From contig JAVLRN010000016.1 in NCBI GenBank assembly GCA_032821775.1, positions 1-64,000 of the forward strand: a stretch of 64,000 nucleotides of DNA, read 5' to 3'. The notes beneath the pieces are model-generated. The model ran no database searches and was not told where the DNA came from. It worked only from the letters and a program-made list of their open reading frames with translations. The DNA comes from Sanguinoderma infundibulare (Eukaryota > Basidiomycota > Agaricomycetes > Polyporales > Polyporaceae). This document shows, piece after piece, positions 48,823 through 61,696 of this stretch. Numbering within the stretch: position 1 is the stretch's first letter; the number at the start of each line of letters is the position of its first letter. The translations under genes and the position numbers were made by a program.

Positions 48823-49101
48823 GTAGGTCTTCTCATTCTACATCTCAGGCATCCAGACCACTCATCGATCAAACCTCCGCTTCTGCGCTTCTCGGCATAA
48901 ATTATTTGGTACATAATCCATTAGGCCTGTTTGGTACAGTGATCAACGAGTTAACAAGCATCCAGGATCAAAAGTGGTCGCGCTGCGCGCGAGTGCTATC
49001 AAGTTGCGCTCGCATCGTAGAGTCTGAGTGCGGACAACTCTCGGCGCGCGCATGCGCAACTTGGTACATACATCGTGCGGACATTCGCAATTCACGGGGG
49101 T

Positions 49102-49880
49102 CATGATATCTGGACCTGTATTGACGATGTCTGGATCGAGAACTGACGCACCCGTTCCTGCTGCCGAAGACGAGCTCGGTGCACGCCTCATGGCGGAGCT
49201 CGCGAAACCGGTCAAGCTCACGCCCGGGGGCACAAGCAAGATCCGGGTGTTCGAGGTGTCGATGCATGGCAAGGCATAGGAGTCCACAGGCTTGGAGATG
49301 ATCGGGAGCATTCCCGACCCGGTCGATCCATTCGCAGATGTCGGCGGTCCCGCGCTCGCGTCCGGGACATGGTGATGACGTTGTTGATGGACGTGCCTTC
49401 TTCCGTGCTTGTGCAGGAAATCGCGCGCGAGGAACTAGGGGCGGACGATGCGGACAAGATCATCAGCATGTTCCACTTTGCGAAGGAGGTGTCGAGGACG
49501 CACGGCGTGCTGTTCCACTTGGCCAACAAACCAGTCAGTACCATCTTTCCCTTGAGCGGAGCGAATGCTGAATTCTGGGCGGCATGAGCTGGGCGAGAAG
49601 GTCTCGGAAACCTAGACTTGACGGGATATTGCTTCACATTGATCCAGGTTGCGACCTTCAAGCAGCTGTCGTGCATCAAAGACGGTTAGTGGAATAACCT
49701 CGTGATCACACTCGTGTCGAGATCGATGCTCATCATTGTTGTTTTCCAGAGGATACGATCTACGATCACAAGCTCGCACCAGAGGATGTGCTCGGCCTCG
49801 ACCACGTAGACAAGTCCGGGAAGACATGCACAGGGGCAGGCGAGAAGGCCATTGTCATGCGATTTGCAGCGAGCAATCGC
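49102..49880 (+). other. Coding-like block of unknown identity (right copy 1)
   Basis: Two frames look protein-like: EDELGARLMAELAKPVKLTP with SKIRVFEVSMHGKA and then, after a stop, GLEMIGSIPDPVDPFADVGG; later MDVPSSVLVQEIAREELGAD with KEVSRTHGVLFHLANKP, and finally LAPEDVLGLDHVDKSGKTCT with AIVMRFAASN. Intron-like GT..AG gaps separate the later parts. I do not recognise the family. The in-frame TAG suggests a pseudogene. It is absent from the left core. Confidence 0.4.
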
Positions 49881-49884
49881 GCTA

Positions 49885-50815
49885 AGTGCACTCTTGGTAC
49901 GTCATTCTTCTGATCGCATGTGGGTGCGTGTTCGCGAATGGTTACTCGACTCTGTCCACAGAACATTCGTAGTTCTGTGCACGCATCTTGGTACCGCCTC
50001 CGCTCATTGGCAAGTGCATGGCAGAGTATCTGAACATGGTACGTTCTCGCTCGTATGATTTTCGAGTCTTGCACGGCGCACTGAGGTCTATTCGAATTTT
50101 CAGGACTGCGTGCGCTAATCTCGAACCTTCGCAGTACGACGATCTTGCTCGCCTATGGACGACGTTGGCCACTTCCGGTATTCCTCCACACAGCACCATT
50201 CGCGCATGATCCCATCTCAACATTTCCCAACTGAAAACCGAGGGAGTGACCTTGGAACGTAATCATTTGGGCTGGTTTGGTACTGCAGCTGACGTGTTTC
50301 CAGGCGTGCGCACTGAATAGAACAAAAATGAAAGCAGGAAAACGGTGCGCGCACGACAAAAGAGATGCACAGCTGGGAAGCAACGAGCAGAGGCGCGCGA
50401 GTGCTGTACAGAGCTCGCAAAGACCACCCAGCATCGATGGAGTCCTCATGTCGAGGGCGCGATCCCGTCAAAGACACGCTTGGTACGTTGTTCTTCGGAT
50501 CGCGTTGGAGCGCGTCGTCGCGAACACTTACCGCGGCTTCTCGACAGAACATTCGCAGCTTTGGCATGCATCTTGGTACCACGTCCGCCTGGAATGCAAT
50601 TGTACTGTGCCATTGGCTTGCGGAGTATCCGAAAATGGTACGTCCTCGAACAAGTCCCGCGCGGCACACTGAAGTCAATTCGAATTGTCAGGCCTTCAGG
50701 CGCGAATCTCGAACTTTCACAGTATGGATGCTTGGTACTGTCTCCGCTCGCCCATGGACAATGTCGGCCGCTTCCGCTATTCCTCCGTAAGGCACCTTCC
50801 GCACGCCATTCCATC
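49885..50815 (+). repeat. Degenerate TTGGTACG repeat pair (right copy 1)
   Basis: Two diverged modules of about 330 bp start at about 49890 and 50475. Both run CTTGGTACGT..TTCTTC.GATCGC, then GAACATTCG.AG, GCATCTTGGTACC, GGAGTATC.GAA, ATGGTACGT and finally GGCC.CTTCCG.TATTCCTCC. The closing segment also appears at about 44882-44910 just after the DPP IV fragment, so the repeat is dispersed within the unit. Confidence 0.55.
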
Positions 50816-51270
50816 TCTCAACATCCCCCAACCGACAACAGAGGGAGCGACACTCCAGGGTGAGCTAGTTTGTTCCACGCAGGGCCACACATCTCAACAT
50901 CCTCAGGCTCTCCTGCACTCAATGCGCGGCCTCTCGAGTCGAATGGACGGTGATTCGTGGGAGTGCATAGTGTGTATATACGAGTAGTGTACTGTGTACT
51001 ACGTAGCTGTACTGAATCAAGTGGTTTTCGCTGAACTCCCGAGTGCATGAATTGAGTGTGCTACTGCCCAGAACATGTCCTCCTGTCCCGCAGACCCCTC
51101 CTATCGTCTCCCAGAGCTCCCTACCGTACTATAGTCCCTAAAACATGCTCCTACTGTACTATAGTCCCTAAAACATGCCCTATCACAGCCGTTCTACCTG
51201 GTACTCCCGTCGCCGCTTGCCCCACTTCGCCGCGCTCTACTCAACGCCTCGGCTATCATGCACACAGCCA

Positions 51271-51389
51271 CACGTTCGGGCGAACAAAATCGCGGCTCCA
51301 TGGCCTATGATGCTCACAGCGTGGATGCCGCCGCGATCAGCGTCCTGGGCCTCCACCGCGGCGCGTCCCCGTCCAAGCTCGACCATCAC
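51271..51389. other. Right-array linker
   Basis: This linker of about 119 bp sits between the end of the core and the next hydrolase copy, and is repeated at 63083-63201. It reads as an open frame (MAYDAHSVDAAAISVLGLHR) without family resemblance. It contains AAGCTCGACCAT, also found beside the hydrolase stop of unit 1 at about 39563, so it may mark the recombination site. Confidence 0.5.
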
Positions 51390-52782
51390 CCAGCATTCGT
51401 AAAGCTGAGAAGCCAACGCAGACCATCCCGCGCTTCGCGGTCCACCTGAACGCCAGCCGCGATGGCGGGAAAGGTGTAATAGAAGCCATGTGGGACTCCA
51501 GGATGCCTGCACGAATCGTCAGTACTCAATGTCGGACGCAGCCTCGACTATCGGGAACCATAATGGTAGAGAGCTCACATCACGAATCGAGTAGGGACTG
51601 CAGCTTCTCGCAGCGCCCTCTCGTACACGACTCCGTCGTCACGAAGAGTATCCACGGCCGTACATTGAATAAACGCAGGCGCTAATCCGGCATGAGACGG
51701 TGCCAGGAGCGGAGAGAGCCTGAGATCGGAGGGCGGCGCCTGATACAGCTCTATAGACGTTCGATAGTTAGTCAGCCAAGACCTTGTTTGCTCTCCCTTG
51801 TCAAAGCGCTGCTTACTGTAAACTTTCATAAGACCTGCAGCCGGCACCGTAACCATGTCCATGTCTTCCCCAAAAGAGCGCCACTCCGACTTGTACCTAC
51901 AGGCGGGTGTGATGAGCGGGGTCGGGCGGGGCTGCATGGTGAGAAAGAACGGCTCACTTCTCAGGAACGACCTCTGGATGGACCACGCCAGCCTCGCGCA
52001 GATATTGGCCCGTGAGAGGCCTCCCTTCAAAGAAGGCGTCGTCCCGAGCTTGCAGGGCGATAGCAGCCGCAAGGTTCCCACCCGCAGAGACCCCTCCGAC
52101 GAGGTATCCCTTGCTTAACGAGACTTTCAGATCGGTAGCGTGCTCGGCGGCCCATTTGACAGCCGCGTAAGAGTCTTCGAACGGGACGGGGAACGGATAC
52201 TGGGGAGCAAGTCTGGACAGTATCGGTCAGCTTTTCTGACGGGCCAGAACACTCGTTGTTTCAAGCGGCATACCTATAATTGACATTGACGACGACCAAA
52301 CCCAGCTCAATGGCGATGGTTCGGAGGTGGTTGTCATCCATTTCGAGGTCCCCATAAATGAAACCTAAACGAACGAGAGCGGTAAGCGGAACGCGGAAGT
52401 AGCTCTCATTTAATTATTTGGCACAAACACACCTCCACCATGGAACCACACGAGCACGGGGTATGTTGCATCATTCCCGCCAGACGTCGGTGTGATGATT
52501 CGAACCGGAATCTCGCCGCCCGTGACCGGCACAGTCTTATCAGCCACGGTATACTGCGATTCTGTCGCGGACGGATGAGCTATGTCATGATCACAACACA
52601 CGTTCAAGTGCGGATGGAGACTTACTGTCCGAAAGTTTCGTCCCGTAGTGTCGATTGAGTACAAGGTGAACCATTTCCATCGCCTGCCGTTTCCACTCCT
52701 CGATGGACATGCCCTCTGGGGGTCCGCCTCGCAACTTGGTAGATGGATCAGCCGCAAAGGCTGCTACGTATTCCGGATCCAT
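51386..52782 (-). CDS. Alpha/beta-hydrolase fold-3 esterase, copy 2
   Basis: The exons are 52626-52782, 52433-52561, 52274-52364, 51958-52212, 51817-51896, 51579-51750 and 51386-51506. The protein is the same as copy 1 except at the very end. The unit junction replaces the last bases so that it ends TNAG with TGA supplied by linker sequence. A full-length product is retained across the duplication breakpoint. Confidence 0.9.
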
Positions 52783-53431
52783 GCTGATGATAGAGCTGGG
52801 GCGGCGGAGGAGTTCAGTGGGGGTATGGAGAGGGGGAGTTAGGGGTTATTGGCATCGTCTACTTAAGTCCGGCGTTGGTCTTGCGGAGCGGCGGGAAAAC
52901 GGCCGGGACCGACGCGCGCTGTGACTCTAGCCAGAGTCAATGCGGTCGCATCGGATATTCCTGCGGACGTTGCGCGTCGCTCCGTTGCCGGTCGCATCTA
53001 CTAACGGTTTCAGAAGTCTCCGAACCACTCAAATTACGCATAACGTTAACACACCATCGGAGCTCCGGATCCTGTCGTATTGAGAGCGCGCCCACAGGGT
53101 ATCTGAGCTCGTACATCACCAAGGGTTCCAGGTCACTTATACATAGTTGCAACATCTGCGGAACATCAGAGGTGGCGTGCGTCGGGCGCCGACGCCGTCC
53201 TGCCCCCCGCGATGAGACCGATGATGATTAAGAGGGGGGTGGTGACAGCAGCTGCAACAACGCCCTTGGACAACCCGTGCCTTTGGGTTGGGATAAGAAG
53301 ACATCATAGCTCACAAGAGGACATACCTCGGTGTGAGCCGCCGAGGCTCCATCTCCGGTCTGAAACATACCGGTATCCAAAACCCAAGAGCCCAAGAGAA
53401 ATCCCCAGGCCGCCGCATTATCCCAGCCTCG

Positions 53432-54610
53432 CTACGCCCACCCAATCACATAGCGAACGTACTCCACCTCCGAACGACGCCCGTCCTCACCCTCGCAGAC
53501 AATCGGCTCCTTCTCCACCACACGCAGCGCTAGCTCTGTCTGAGAGGTTGTCCTCACGGGGAAAAGTTCCTGTACCATGCGCGTTTCGGAGGTGTGGGTG
53601 GGACGGAGGGGCATGATGAGGTGGAAGCAGGGGATTGGGGAACCAACGGGAACGGACCGAGGAAGAAGGGCGGCGAGTGTGTCGCGAATCCACGACGCGT
53701 GGGTCGGCTCGTAGATAACATCTGCCGCGAGGATGACGTCGAATGGCTTGTCGAAAGGCAGTTGGGCGATTTGTAGTCCCATCCCGCTAGGAAGAGAATA
53801 CTCGGACCAATCGAGTGCTTGTGCGCTGAGCGAAACCTGACCGGGAAGAACGTTTGCGTTGATGTTGTGCTCCAGGTTGGCGAGCACCTCAGGGTGGTAG
53901 TCCGACGCGACGACGGTCGCTCTTGCTCCGCGCATAGACAAGAACTTGGCAACGACCAAACTCACCAGCCCCGTCCCAGCCCCGAGCTCCAGTACCCGTA
54001 CTTCCCGACTGCTACCCAGCACCTCGTCCGACAGTCCGAACTTCTCTGGCTCTTCTACCACCATCTCCGCCATAACGCACGCGCTGCCCCATGTCTGCGC
54101 TCCGACCGTGGCCGAATCACCGTCGACGGAGATCGAGGCGTCCGTCAAACAGATATCGACGTCCGTCGAGAGAGAGGGCGCGTGGAACGCGTAGCGGCGG
54201 GTCAAAGTCCTGACTGCAGCGGTGCCAGCGCACGCAGCGATGAGCTCCGTAGCAGAGCGGATGAGGGCTTCAACCTTGTCCTCGCCACTCGCTGGATGCA
54301 CGTCGTCCTCGAGTGGGTAGGGAAGGAGGGAGGCTTGGGAGACGAGTCCGGTGAGCCAGCGGACGGCGTGTGCCCGCTCGAACTCGTCCGAACGCAGGGA
54401 TACTAACGTGGCCTTCTCTGCAACACTTTCAACTGGACAAGAGGTGGCATTTGGAGGCTTGCGGTCGATGCGACAAGTTCCATGGATGAGAGGGTTGTAG
54501 AGGGTATGGAGGTACTCGGCCAGGCTCGCTAGCGCCTCGAGGGGATGCTCGTGGATCTTGCGGATTGGAGGCAGAGTCGAGGACGGAGCAGGGAAGACAC
54601 AGAGAGTCAT
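53432..54610 (-). CDS. METTL21/EEF2KMT-type protein-lysine methyltransferase, copy 2
   Basis: The translated sequence is identical to that of 41620-42798, with the same position relative to the hydrolase. No lesions were seen. Confidence 0.88.
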   Translation of the reverse strand: MTLCVFPAPSSTLPPIRKIHEHPLEALASLAEYLHTLYNPLIHGTCRIDRKPPNATSCPVESVAEKATLVSLRSDEFERAHAVRWLTGLVSQASLLPYPLEDDVHPASGEDKVEALIRSATELIAACAGTAAVRTLTRRYAFHAPSLSTDVDICLTDASISVDGDSATVGAQTWGSACVMAEMVVEEPEKFGLSDEVLGSSREVRVLELGAGTGLVSLVVAKFLSMRGARATVVASDYHPEVLANLEHNINANVLPGQVSLSAQALDWSEYSLPSGMGLQIAQLPFDKPFDVILAADVIYEPTHASWIRDTLAALLPRSVPVGSPIPCFHLIMPLRPTHTSETRMVQELFPVRTTSQTELALRVVEKEPIVCEGEDGRRSEVEYVRYVIGWA

Positions 54611-55181
54611 TCAAGGATGGAAAGCCTGAAGACGTCCCCCGAGGTCGGTTGGTACGAGCAGGTCGAGAGCAGGCAGTGACATTCGGGTCCAAGATGTCCA
54701 AGACCTTCAAGCGCCTGTTCGAACTTGCACTTGTACCGTCATCCACGGCGACAACAGACGAAGCACTCGTGCGATCTGCCACAGGCGACTGGTCACCGAT
54801 CATCGATCATCATTGGTAGGCACGTGCCGTGTGACATGACGCGTGGTGTCTCTGAGTCTCGGTCTGTCCGCGGCTCTCGATCGCTCTGCTCTGGCTCGAT
54901 GGCTCGACGGGACGCTGCTTCGCTCACCACAGTCGACCTCTCTTCCGTCCCTCACCTGGGCCGAAGCTGGAGCGTTCACTGCGCTCCTACGACTGAGCCG
55001 ACGCCTAACAGCTGCGAACTCATCCCCCCGCTCCGTGCTCTCAACTCCTGCTCCCTTGCTCGAGAAGGGTAGTCCGCATGGCGATCGCATACTCGAAGAC
55101 GAGACGGGGAACTCCACAAATAGTCGCGAAATATGTTCACATACATAGTCCATATACGAGGCCCGACGCAGTGCTCGTTTG

Positions 55182-56638
55182 CAGAAACGATCAGCCTCGT
55201 TGAAATTCTTCATATGTGGTCTTGTATATCTGGGTGCCCTGGCCGTCGTCATCGGCATATTCGCAGCAAGCTCCTACACCGGCACTCCCTTCCGCATACA
55301 GGGCGTTCAGCACCTTACAATGGACCACGTATTCAACAACGCCTCCTCTGCATACACCAAGGACATCCACTGGGTCCCCGAAGGTGAGCACTCACTATCT
55401 CTCATCGCGCGTGAGCGTACTTCGGGTGCGCAGTCTCTGGACGGTTCCCGTGCGAAAGGCTACATGGATTGCATTGTGGGATATGCCTAGATTCTTTCAG
55501 AGTTGATCCGCGAATTCGGATTGTGCTTGGGGATGCCTCGCCAGTAGCAGAGGCCGTCTGATAATTCCGGACAAAGCCTTGCTGAGCTGTGGCGCAACAG
55601 TCTAATAACCGTCTTCGATCGGCTGTTATCGCGACCGTTGTCCATCACCTTCGCCGCCTTGCTATCCACTTCAATTTTGCCATGTTTTTGCCGTTATTCG
55701 TGTCTCGACTCGGAGGACAGCATGGATGGTTGTGTCACAAGGCACCAACACGACGTAGTCCAGTGCCTTGAACGCGCATTCCGTGCCGAGAGAAAACAAA
55801 AGTGTCACTCACAGCCTGATCTTCGAGACTCATCCTACGCAGATAGCAAATACTGACACCATTTGTACAGCTGGAGATGGCATGCACGCAGTGCAGGAGG
55901 GCTGCGCTATATCTCTCCATGACTTGAAGACTAATACGACCAGGGACTTGGTCTCTTTGGTCGACATTCGCGATGTAAGCATTTCATTTACCACATGTCG
56001 ACGCCCGAGTCTTACAGATTACAGGAACGCGGATCGCCGCTCATCTGGTCCGAGTGGACGCTCTTCAAGGACATGAAGTGCCTTCTCGTCAAAGCCAACC
56101 GGAAAAACGTGCGCTTCGTGTTCGTGTCCTTCATCCTGAGTTCGCGGAACTCCGCACGGCAGCAATGGCGGCATTCGATTTTCGGCCACTACTACGTTCA
56201 TGAGCTTGCGACCAAACAAACGCGTCCGCTCATCCCACCCACAGACCCGCCCGTGCCTGGGTATGCTACTTGGTCGCCAGTCGGGGAGTCCATCGCCTTC
56301 GTTGCTTCGGACGACCTCTACGTCGTCCCCACTCCTTTGTACACCCCCTCTCCCAACTCAAACCTGCCTCCTCCGTCGAACACACTGACCCTGATCCAAC
56401 CCGAGCAGCGAAACGCCCGTTCGTGTTACCACTTCCGGCAACGCATCCGTCTTCCACAGCGTTCCAGACTGGGTGTACCAAGAACAAGTCTTCTACACCA
56501 ACTGCACCCTCTGGTGGTCCCCCGACGCGGGGCAGCTCGCCAACCTCTGGTTCGACAAGACGGCGGTGGACGAGTACAGCTTTCCGATCTACAACCCCTC
56601 GGAAGACGCACATGCGGTCGTGCCGTACCCCTACATCG
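55182..56638 (+). pseudogene. Dipeptidyl peptidase IV N-terminal fragment (right copy 2)
   Basis: This is an apparently identical copy of 43370-44826 in the second right unit. Confidence 0.82.
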
Positions 56639-58452
56639 GACATCCAACCGCCATGGTTCTCGACCGCCACCTCTGCGCACGCCCGTGGACGATGTCGGCC
56701 ACTTCCGGTATTCCTCTGTACACGCGATCTGGGCTGGACCGCAATTACCTAACGTTCAGCGCAACGGTGAGTACGTGAGTAACATCCCTTTTTTTGTACA
56801 ACTGACATACGTTTATTCAGCATGCGAGCAGCTTCGGACGTGGCCGCCGTGCTGTGCATCCAACGGTCAGAACTCAAACATGGATGAAAGCACCACAGAG
56901 AGGACGTACGTCGGACGTCGGGCGCCAGATCGCGTCCAACGGGCCTGAGGAGCGTCGTCAGTGTGGGGACAGCAAACGGCTAGCCCGAGCAACACATACC
57001 GGTCGCTGGGCATGCACAACACAGGTGAGTACTGACGCGTTCACCTCTCACCTGCCAGTCTCTTATACCGCATTTCTTCAGGGCAGGCGGTCGCTCACCA
57101 CCCCAAAATCGACCCACACAAGGCCGACATGGCCGCTTCCCGGCCGCGTTCTCGTCGCGACCCGCACTCGAAGCGGTACCAAGCGAAGCAGACGCCGCCG
57201 GTGCTCGGAGGCTCGAGCTAATTCCATCAATCAAACCACTGTTGTCAACCCCACATCCCAAGCGCGAACGTACCATTGCGCTTGCCTATCTTTGGCCCTG
57301 AGGCTCGTTCCTGGTATCAGCACATCCACTGCTCACGTCCCTGTCCCCGCCTCTGTTCAATGCTAGACCTTATCCCCAATCCGGCCTTGTCTGTCATCGT
57401 GGATCCTGGATGATCGTATTTATGACAAAGCCACAGCTAACCCAGCAAAACTTGTCGCGTTCGTCCGGGAAGAATGCATGGAACAAGCTTCATGTTGTCC
57501 TGTGCGGTCCCACGGCACCGCGTGCGGCCTTTTTGAAGTGCCAAATTTACAGCGCGTATGCGAGGACTGCGGTCGTCATGAATGGTCGCGAATGATCATC
57601 CCATCTATTGCGTTTTTGATATACCTTCTCCCCCCGCAACCATCCCCCTTCTCCCGATCGATGGTTCTCGGCCGGAAGCACCAAGGACCAGAAATGTGCG
57701 TAGGTGTGCACGCTGGCGCGAGTCGACTGAAATCAAGCACAAGGAGCTCTCTAGCGACCGGGCGTGAGGTAATACATCCCGTTCGTGCTCGCCATTGGAA
57801 CTTACCGCCGTCTCAGTTTACAGAGGAGCTCATTTGGTCGAAGGTTCGCCTCAGGCGGCGTCAAACGGGAGTCGGCTGGAATCAACTTGTCTGAGCATTG
57901 CAACGGACGAGACTCAACCGAAGGCGACACGAGCACGACCCGGCAAGCGTGCAATTCCGACATGCTGATAACCCAGACATGGTGAGTCAGCTTGGATCAG
58001 CGAGCTTCATGTTCTTAGTATGCATGCGGAGGGTCTCGAGATGACCAGGACGGTCGTCGCGGTCGAAGCGAAATTCACATACCATGCCCCTGTGCCTGTA
58101 ACCTCTCGGTTGACCTGTTTCAAGTAAGTTTTCCGCCGCTCGTCCTGGCGAAGTGATGCTGAAGAATTTCTTTCGATCGTGGTGCAGTTCAGTGTCCTCC
58201 CAAAGAGAACACGAATATGGTAGATGTGTGCAGCTACAGGACGTCGTGAACGCCTCCATTCAAATGCGACCGCCTGAAGTCGGCTGGAATCAAGCACCAG
58301 CCATACGCCAGTGTGCCCGCACCGCGCGCGCCGTTTGTAACTGAATCCTTGCTTTAACCGGGCGGTCATGTCGCGCTTTGCTTGTGGGCGTAGTCCGGAC
58401 TGGGTGCGTGAGTCGCATCCCTTCGTTTTTGTCTGTGCGGACTGTGACGGCT

Positions 58453-58783
58453 TTCAACTAGGCTTCGTTGCCAGAATGGAAATGCGTCCCTCCGGCGAGC
58501 AAAGTTGCCTCCCCCGCAAGCACAGGCAAGGCGCGCGCATCCAGCGTACCCGAACTCACCGATGTCATCATCCATCGCCGCGCCAGCGAGTCGGGCGAGA
58601 GCACACACCGCGCCGTTCTCGAAGTACCCATTGGCGACCCCGTCTCCCTGGCAGCCTGGAAATCCGTTCTGGTCACTCCTGAGTTACGGAAGGAGTGGGA
58701 CCCCGCCGTGGAGGGTGCGCAGAGACCAGGCGATGCGGATATCAAAGGTGAACGTTTCGCTCGGATGGCCTGCCAAGTGAGTA
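58453..58783 (+). pseudogene. START/Bet v 1-like lipid-binding domain fragment (right copy 2)
   Basis: This copy differs from 46641-46971 by transitions only, in what I compared (for example T46700 against C58512). The frame is broken at the same place. Confidence 0.5.
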
Positions 58784-59798
58784 CTCCATCCGAGCTCGCG
58801 GTACTCACACAAAAGTCCCCGAGACATACATATCATTGGTTTCTTATCGTATTTTTGACGAATGTCAGTGTTTGGTCAGTGTATCTGACGTCAGCCCCAC
58901 GGACTCGACTGCATCAATGATGCCAGCCTGGATCGACTCTCAACTTCGAGGCGTGCCTACCCGATGCGTCGGCCCCCGGTCAGGACCCACAAGATCCCTG
59001 ACGACCGCGGCTCGAAGGTTGCCGCATCCGTGCGCACGGAACCTCGAGATGAGCATCTTGATTGGCGAGATACATCGCGAACGCGCGCTCCCCGTGGTTG
59101 TCAAGGCACGCATATCACACATGGGCATCTGGAACTCGCCGTCCGAGGGCCGCGAGACAGGCTCGTGTGCCACGGAATCTACGTTCGCGCTTGAATTGCG
59201 GAGCAAGGGGATCTTCCGGCCTGTCCACCGCTGCGTAGCCCTGTGTGCACGCTGACCAGGAACAACTCTGTGGATGCAGCCGTGTCTCAGACGACGAGCC
59301 ATCCACGAAGGCCCCGGGCTCGCTGAGCAGCGCCGTCTAAAGGCCCAACAGAAGAGCTCATCAAATCCATGTTGTCCATGTCCATCGCTGAGTCTCCGTG
59401 GAGTGGACCAGCCGGAACAGTCCAGCAACGGCTGTGAATTCTCAGGTAAGCGAGAGCGCAGCCTCAGATGAGACACATTCACCATCAATTGATTCGGGAT
59501 GCTAACTCAGCAAATAGATGTCGTGAGGTGGCTAAGCGAATTGGCTTAGCCATCTGTTTGTATCGCTTTGGTCCCACAGTCGGTCGTGAATGGGGACTTG
59601 GACCCCTTCGGATGTCTCGCCACCCTTCCCTGTCTGTCCCCCGATGCCCTTCCCCCTCCACCCATCCATGCCTTCCCTCGTGCCTTGGCCCCCATGACCA
59701 CTGCAGTGCGACAATGGTCTTGCACTCGGCCGCCTTATTCGACAACGGTATGCGGCTGATACTCGCTCAATGTTCGAGATATGCTCACCATTCTGCAG

Positions 59799-60634
59799 AA
59801 AGCACCGTCATTACGCTCGCGGACCGGTACCATGTCACCGCTGCGGCCTAGCTTGCTACGCATCTTCCTCCGTGAGTGTTACATCTTCAGTATTCACAAG
59901 CACATTTTGACGCTAGCGCGACCTGCAGGAAGCCGGACTGTGACCCAGTCAACGGCATGGGACGCTGGTGGGAGAACCCGACATCAGAGCTGGCAGTCAT
60001 CCGGGTGACACAGGGCAAGCAGTGCATGCCATTTCTTGATCATTTGGTCTGGGGATCTTCTGATCGCGGGCCATGTTCTCTCCAGCTACCGGTTCTGCCT
60101 TGTCAGTATCTCTTGCGACGCCAACTACAAATTCGCGATCGCGGGGCACTCCAATGACTGTCATCGAGGCTGACGGCCAGAACCCATCCCGCTCACCGTC
60201 GATGAGATCTAGATCTTCGCGGCTCAGCGGTACTTGTTTGATGTAAGCTCTCTCCCTCTATTTCCGCGCTTGGTTCGGGGCTGACTATTCGCCTGGATTC
60301 CGGAAGCTGAACGCGAACCAGGAGATCAACAATTATTGGATCCGTGCTCTCCCAAAAATGATGCTGAACGACAGCACGTTGGGTCACGCAAACGGGATCA
60401 ACTCTGCTATTCTGCGCTACTATGGCGCGCCGGAAGAGGAGCCTGAGGAGCAGGAGGTTAAGTCCATCAACCCGTTCTTCGAGTGCAACTTGCACCCCTT
60501 GACGAACCCTGCCGTGGTATGTACCATCTTATCTGCAATCCTCGACATATGTCAGTTCGGCTGATTGCGCCACACAGCCTGGGGAACCTCGCGTCGGCAG
60601 CGTGGACTACACTCTGAACCTCGTGCCCGATTTT
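59799..60634 (+). pseudogene. Laccase fragment, right copy 2
   Basis: This has the same lesions as 47987-48822, so the decay predates the tandem duplication. A few transitions distinguish it, for example in YYG(V/A)PEEEP. Confidence 0.85.
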
Positions 60635-60913
60635 GTAGGTCTTCTCATTCTACATCTCAGGCATCCAGACCACTCATCGATCAAACCTCCGCTTCTGCGC
60701 TTCTCGGCATAAATTATTTGGTACATAATCCATTAGGCCTGTTTGGTACAGTGATCAACGAGTTAACAAGCATCCAGGATCAAAAGTGGTCGCGCTGCGC
60801 GCGAGTGCTATCAAGTTGCGCTCGCATCGTAGAGTCTGAGTGCGGACAACTCTCGGCGCGCGCATGCGCAACTTGGTACATACATCGTGCGGACATTTGC
60901 AATTCACGGGGGT

Positions 60914-61692
60914 CATGATATCTGGACCTGTATTGACGATGTCTGGATCGAGAACTGACGCACCCGTTCCTGCTGCCGAAGACGAGCTCGGTGCATGCCT
61001 CATGGCGGAGCTCGCGAAACCAGTCAAGCTCACGCCCGGGGGCACAAGCAAGATCCGGGTGTTCGAGGTGTCGATGCATGGCAAGGCATAGGAGTCCACA
61101 GGCTTGGAGATGATCGGGAGCATTCCCGACCCGGTCGATCCGTTCGCAGATGTCGGCGGTCCCGCGCTCGCGTCCGGGACATGGTGATGACGTTGTTGAT
61201 GGACGTGCCTTCTTCCGTGCTTGTGCAGGAAATCGCGCGCGAGGAACTAGGGGCGGACGATGCGGACAAGATCATCAGCGTGTTCCACTTTGCGAAGGAG
61301 GTGTCGAGGACGCACGGCGTGCTGTTCCACTTGGCCAACAAACCAGTCAGTACCATCTTTCCCTTGAGCGGAGCGAATGCTGAATTCTGGGCGGCATGAG
61401 CTGGGCGAGAAGGTCTCGGAAACCTAGACTTGACGGGATATTGCTTCACATTGATCCAGGTTGCGACCTTCAAGCAGCTGTCGTGCATCAAAGACGGTTA
61501 GTGGAATAACCTCGTGATCACACTCGTGTCGAGATCGATGCTCATCATTGTTGTTTTCCAGAGGATACGATCTACGATCACAAGCTCGCACCAGAGGATG
61601 TGCTCGGCCTCGACCACGTAGACAAGTCCGGGAAGACATGCACAGGGGCAGGCGAGAAGGCCATTGTCATGCGATTTGCAGCGAGCAATCGC
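60914..61692 (+). other. Coding-like block of unknown identity (right copy 2)
   Basis: This is the copy of 49102-49880 in the second right unit, with transitions such as CGC to TGC in the ELGA(R/C)LMAE region. Confidence 0.4.
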
Positions 61693-61696
61693 GCTA

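Larger units (their letters stand above)
43007..51270 (+). repeat. Shared core, right copy 1
   Basis: This is the inverted counterpart of the left core. It starts at the GGCACGTGCC palindrome just upstream of the DPP IV fragment and ends at the CACACAGCCACAC stretch near 51270. Compared with the left it keeps extra DPP IV exons and contains the laccase pseudogene. It lacks the kinase and most of the coronin piece. Confidence 0.85.
39578..51389. repeat. Right tandem array, unit 1
   Basis: The period is 11812 bp, in the order hydrolase, methyltransferase, core (inverted relative to the left array), and a linker of about 119 bp. From 39578 to about 46.7 kb I noticed no difference from unit 2: every translated stretch there is identical. 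The first substitutions appear near 46700. The left limit lies within the last codons of the hydrolase, where about 12 bases around AAGCTCGACCAT are shared by the flank and the linker. Confidence 0.92.
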
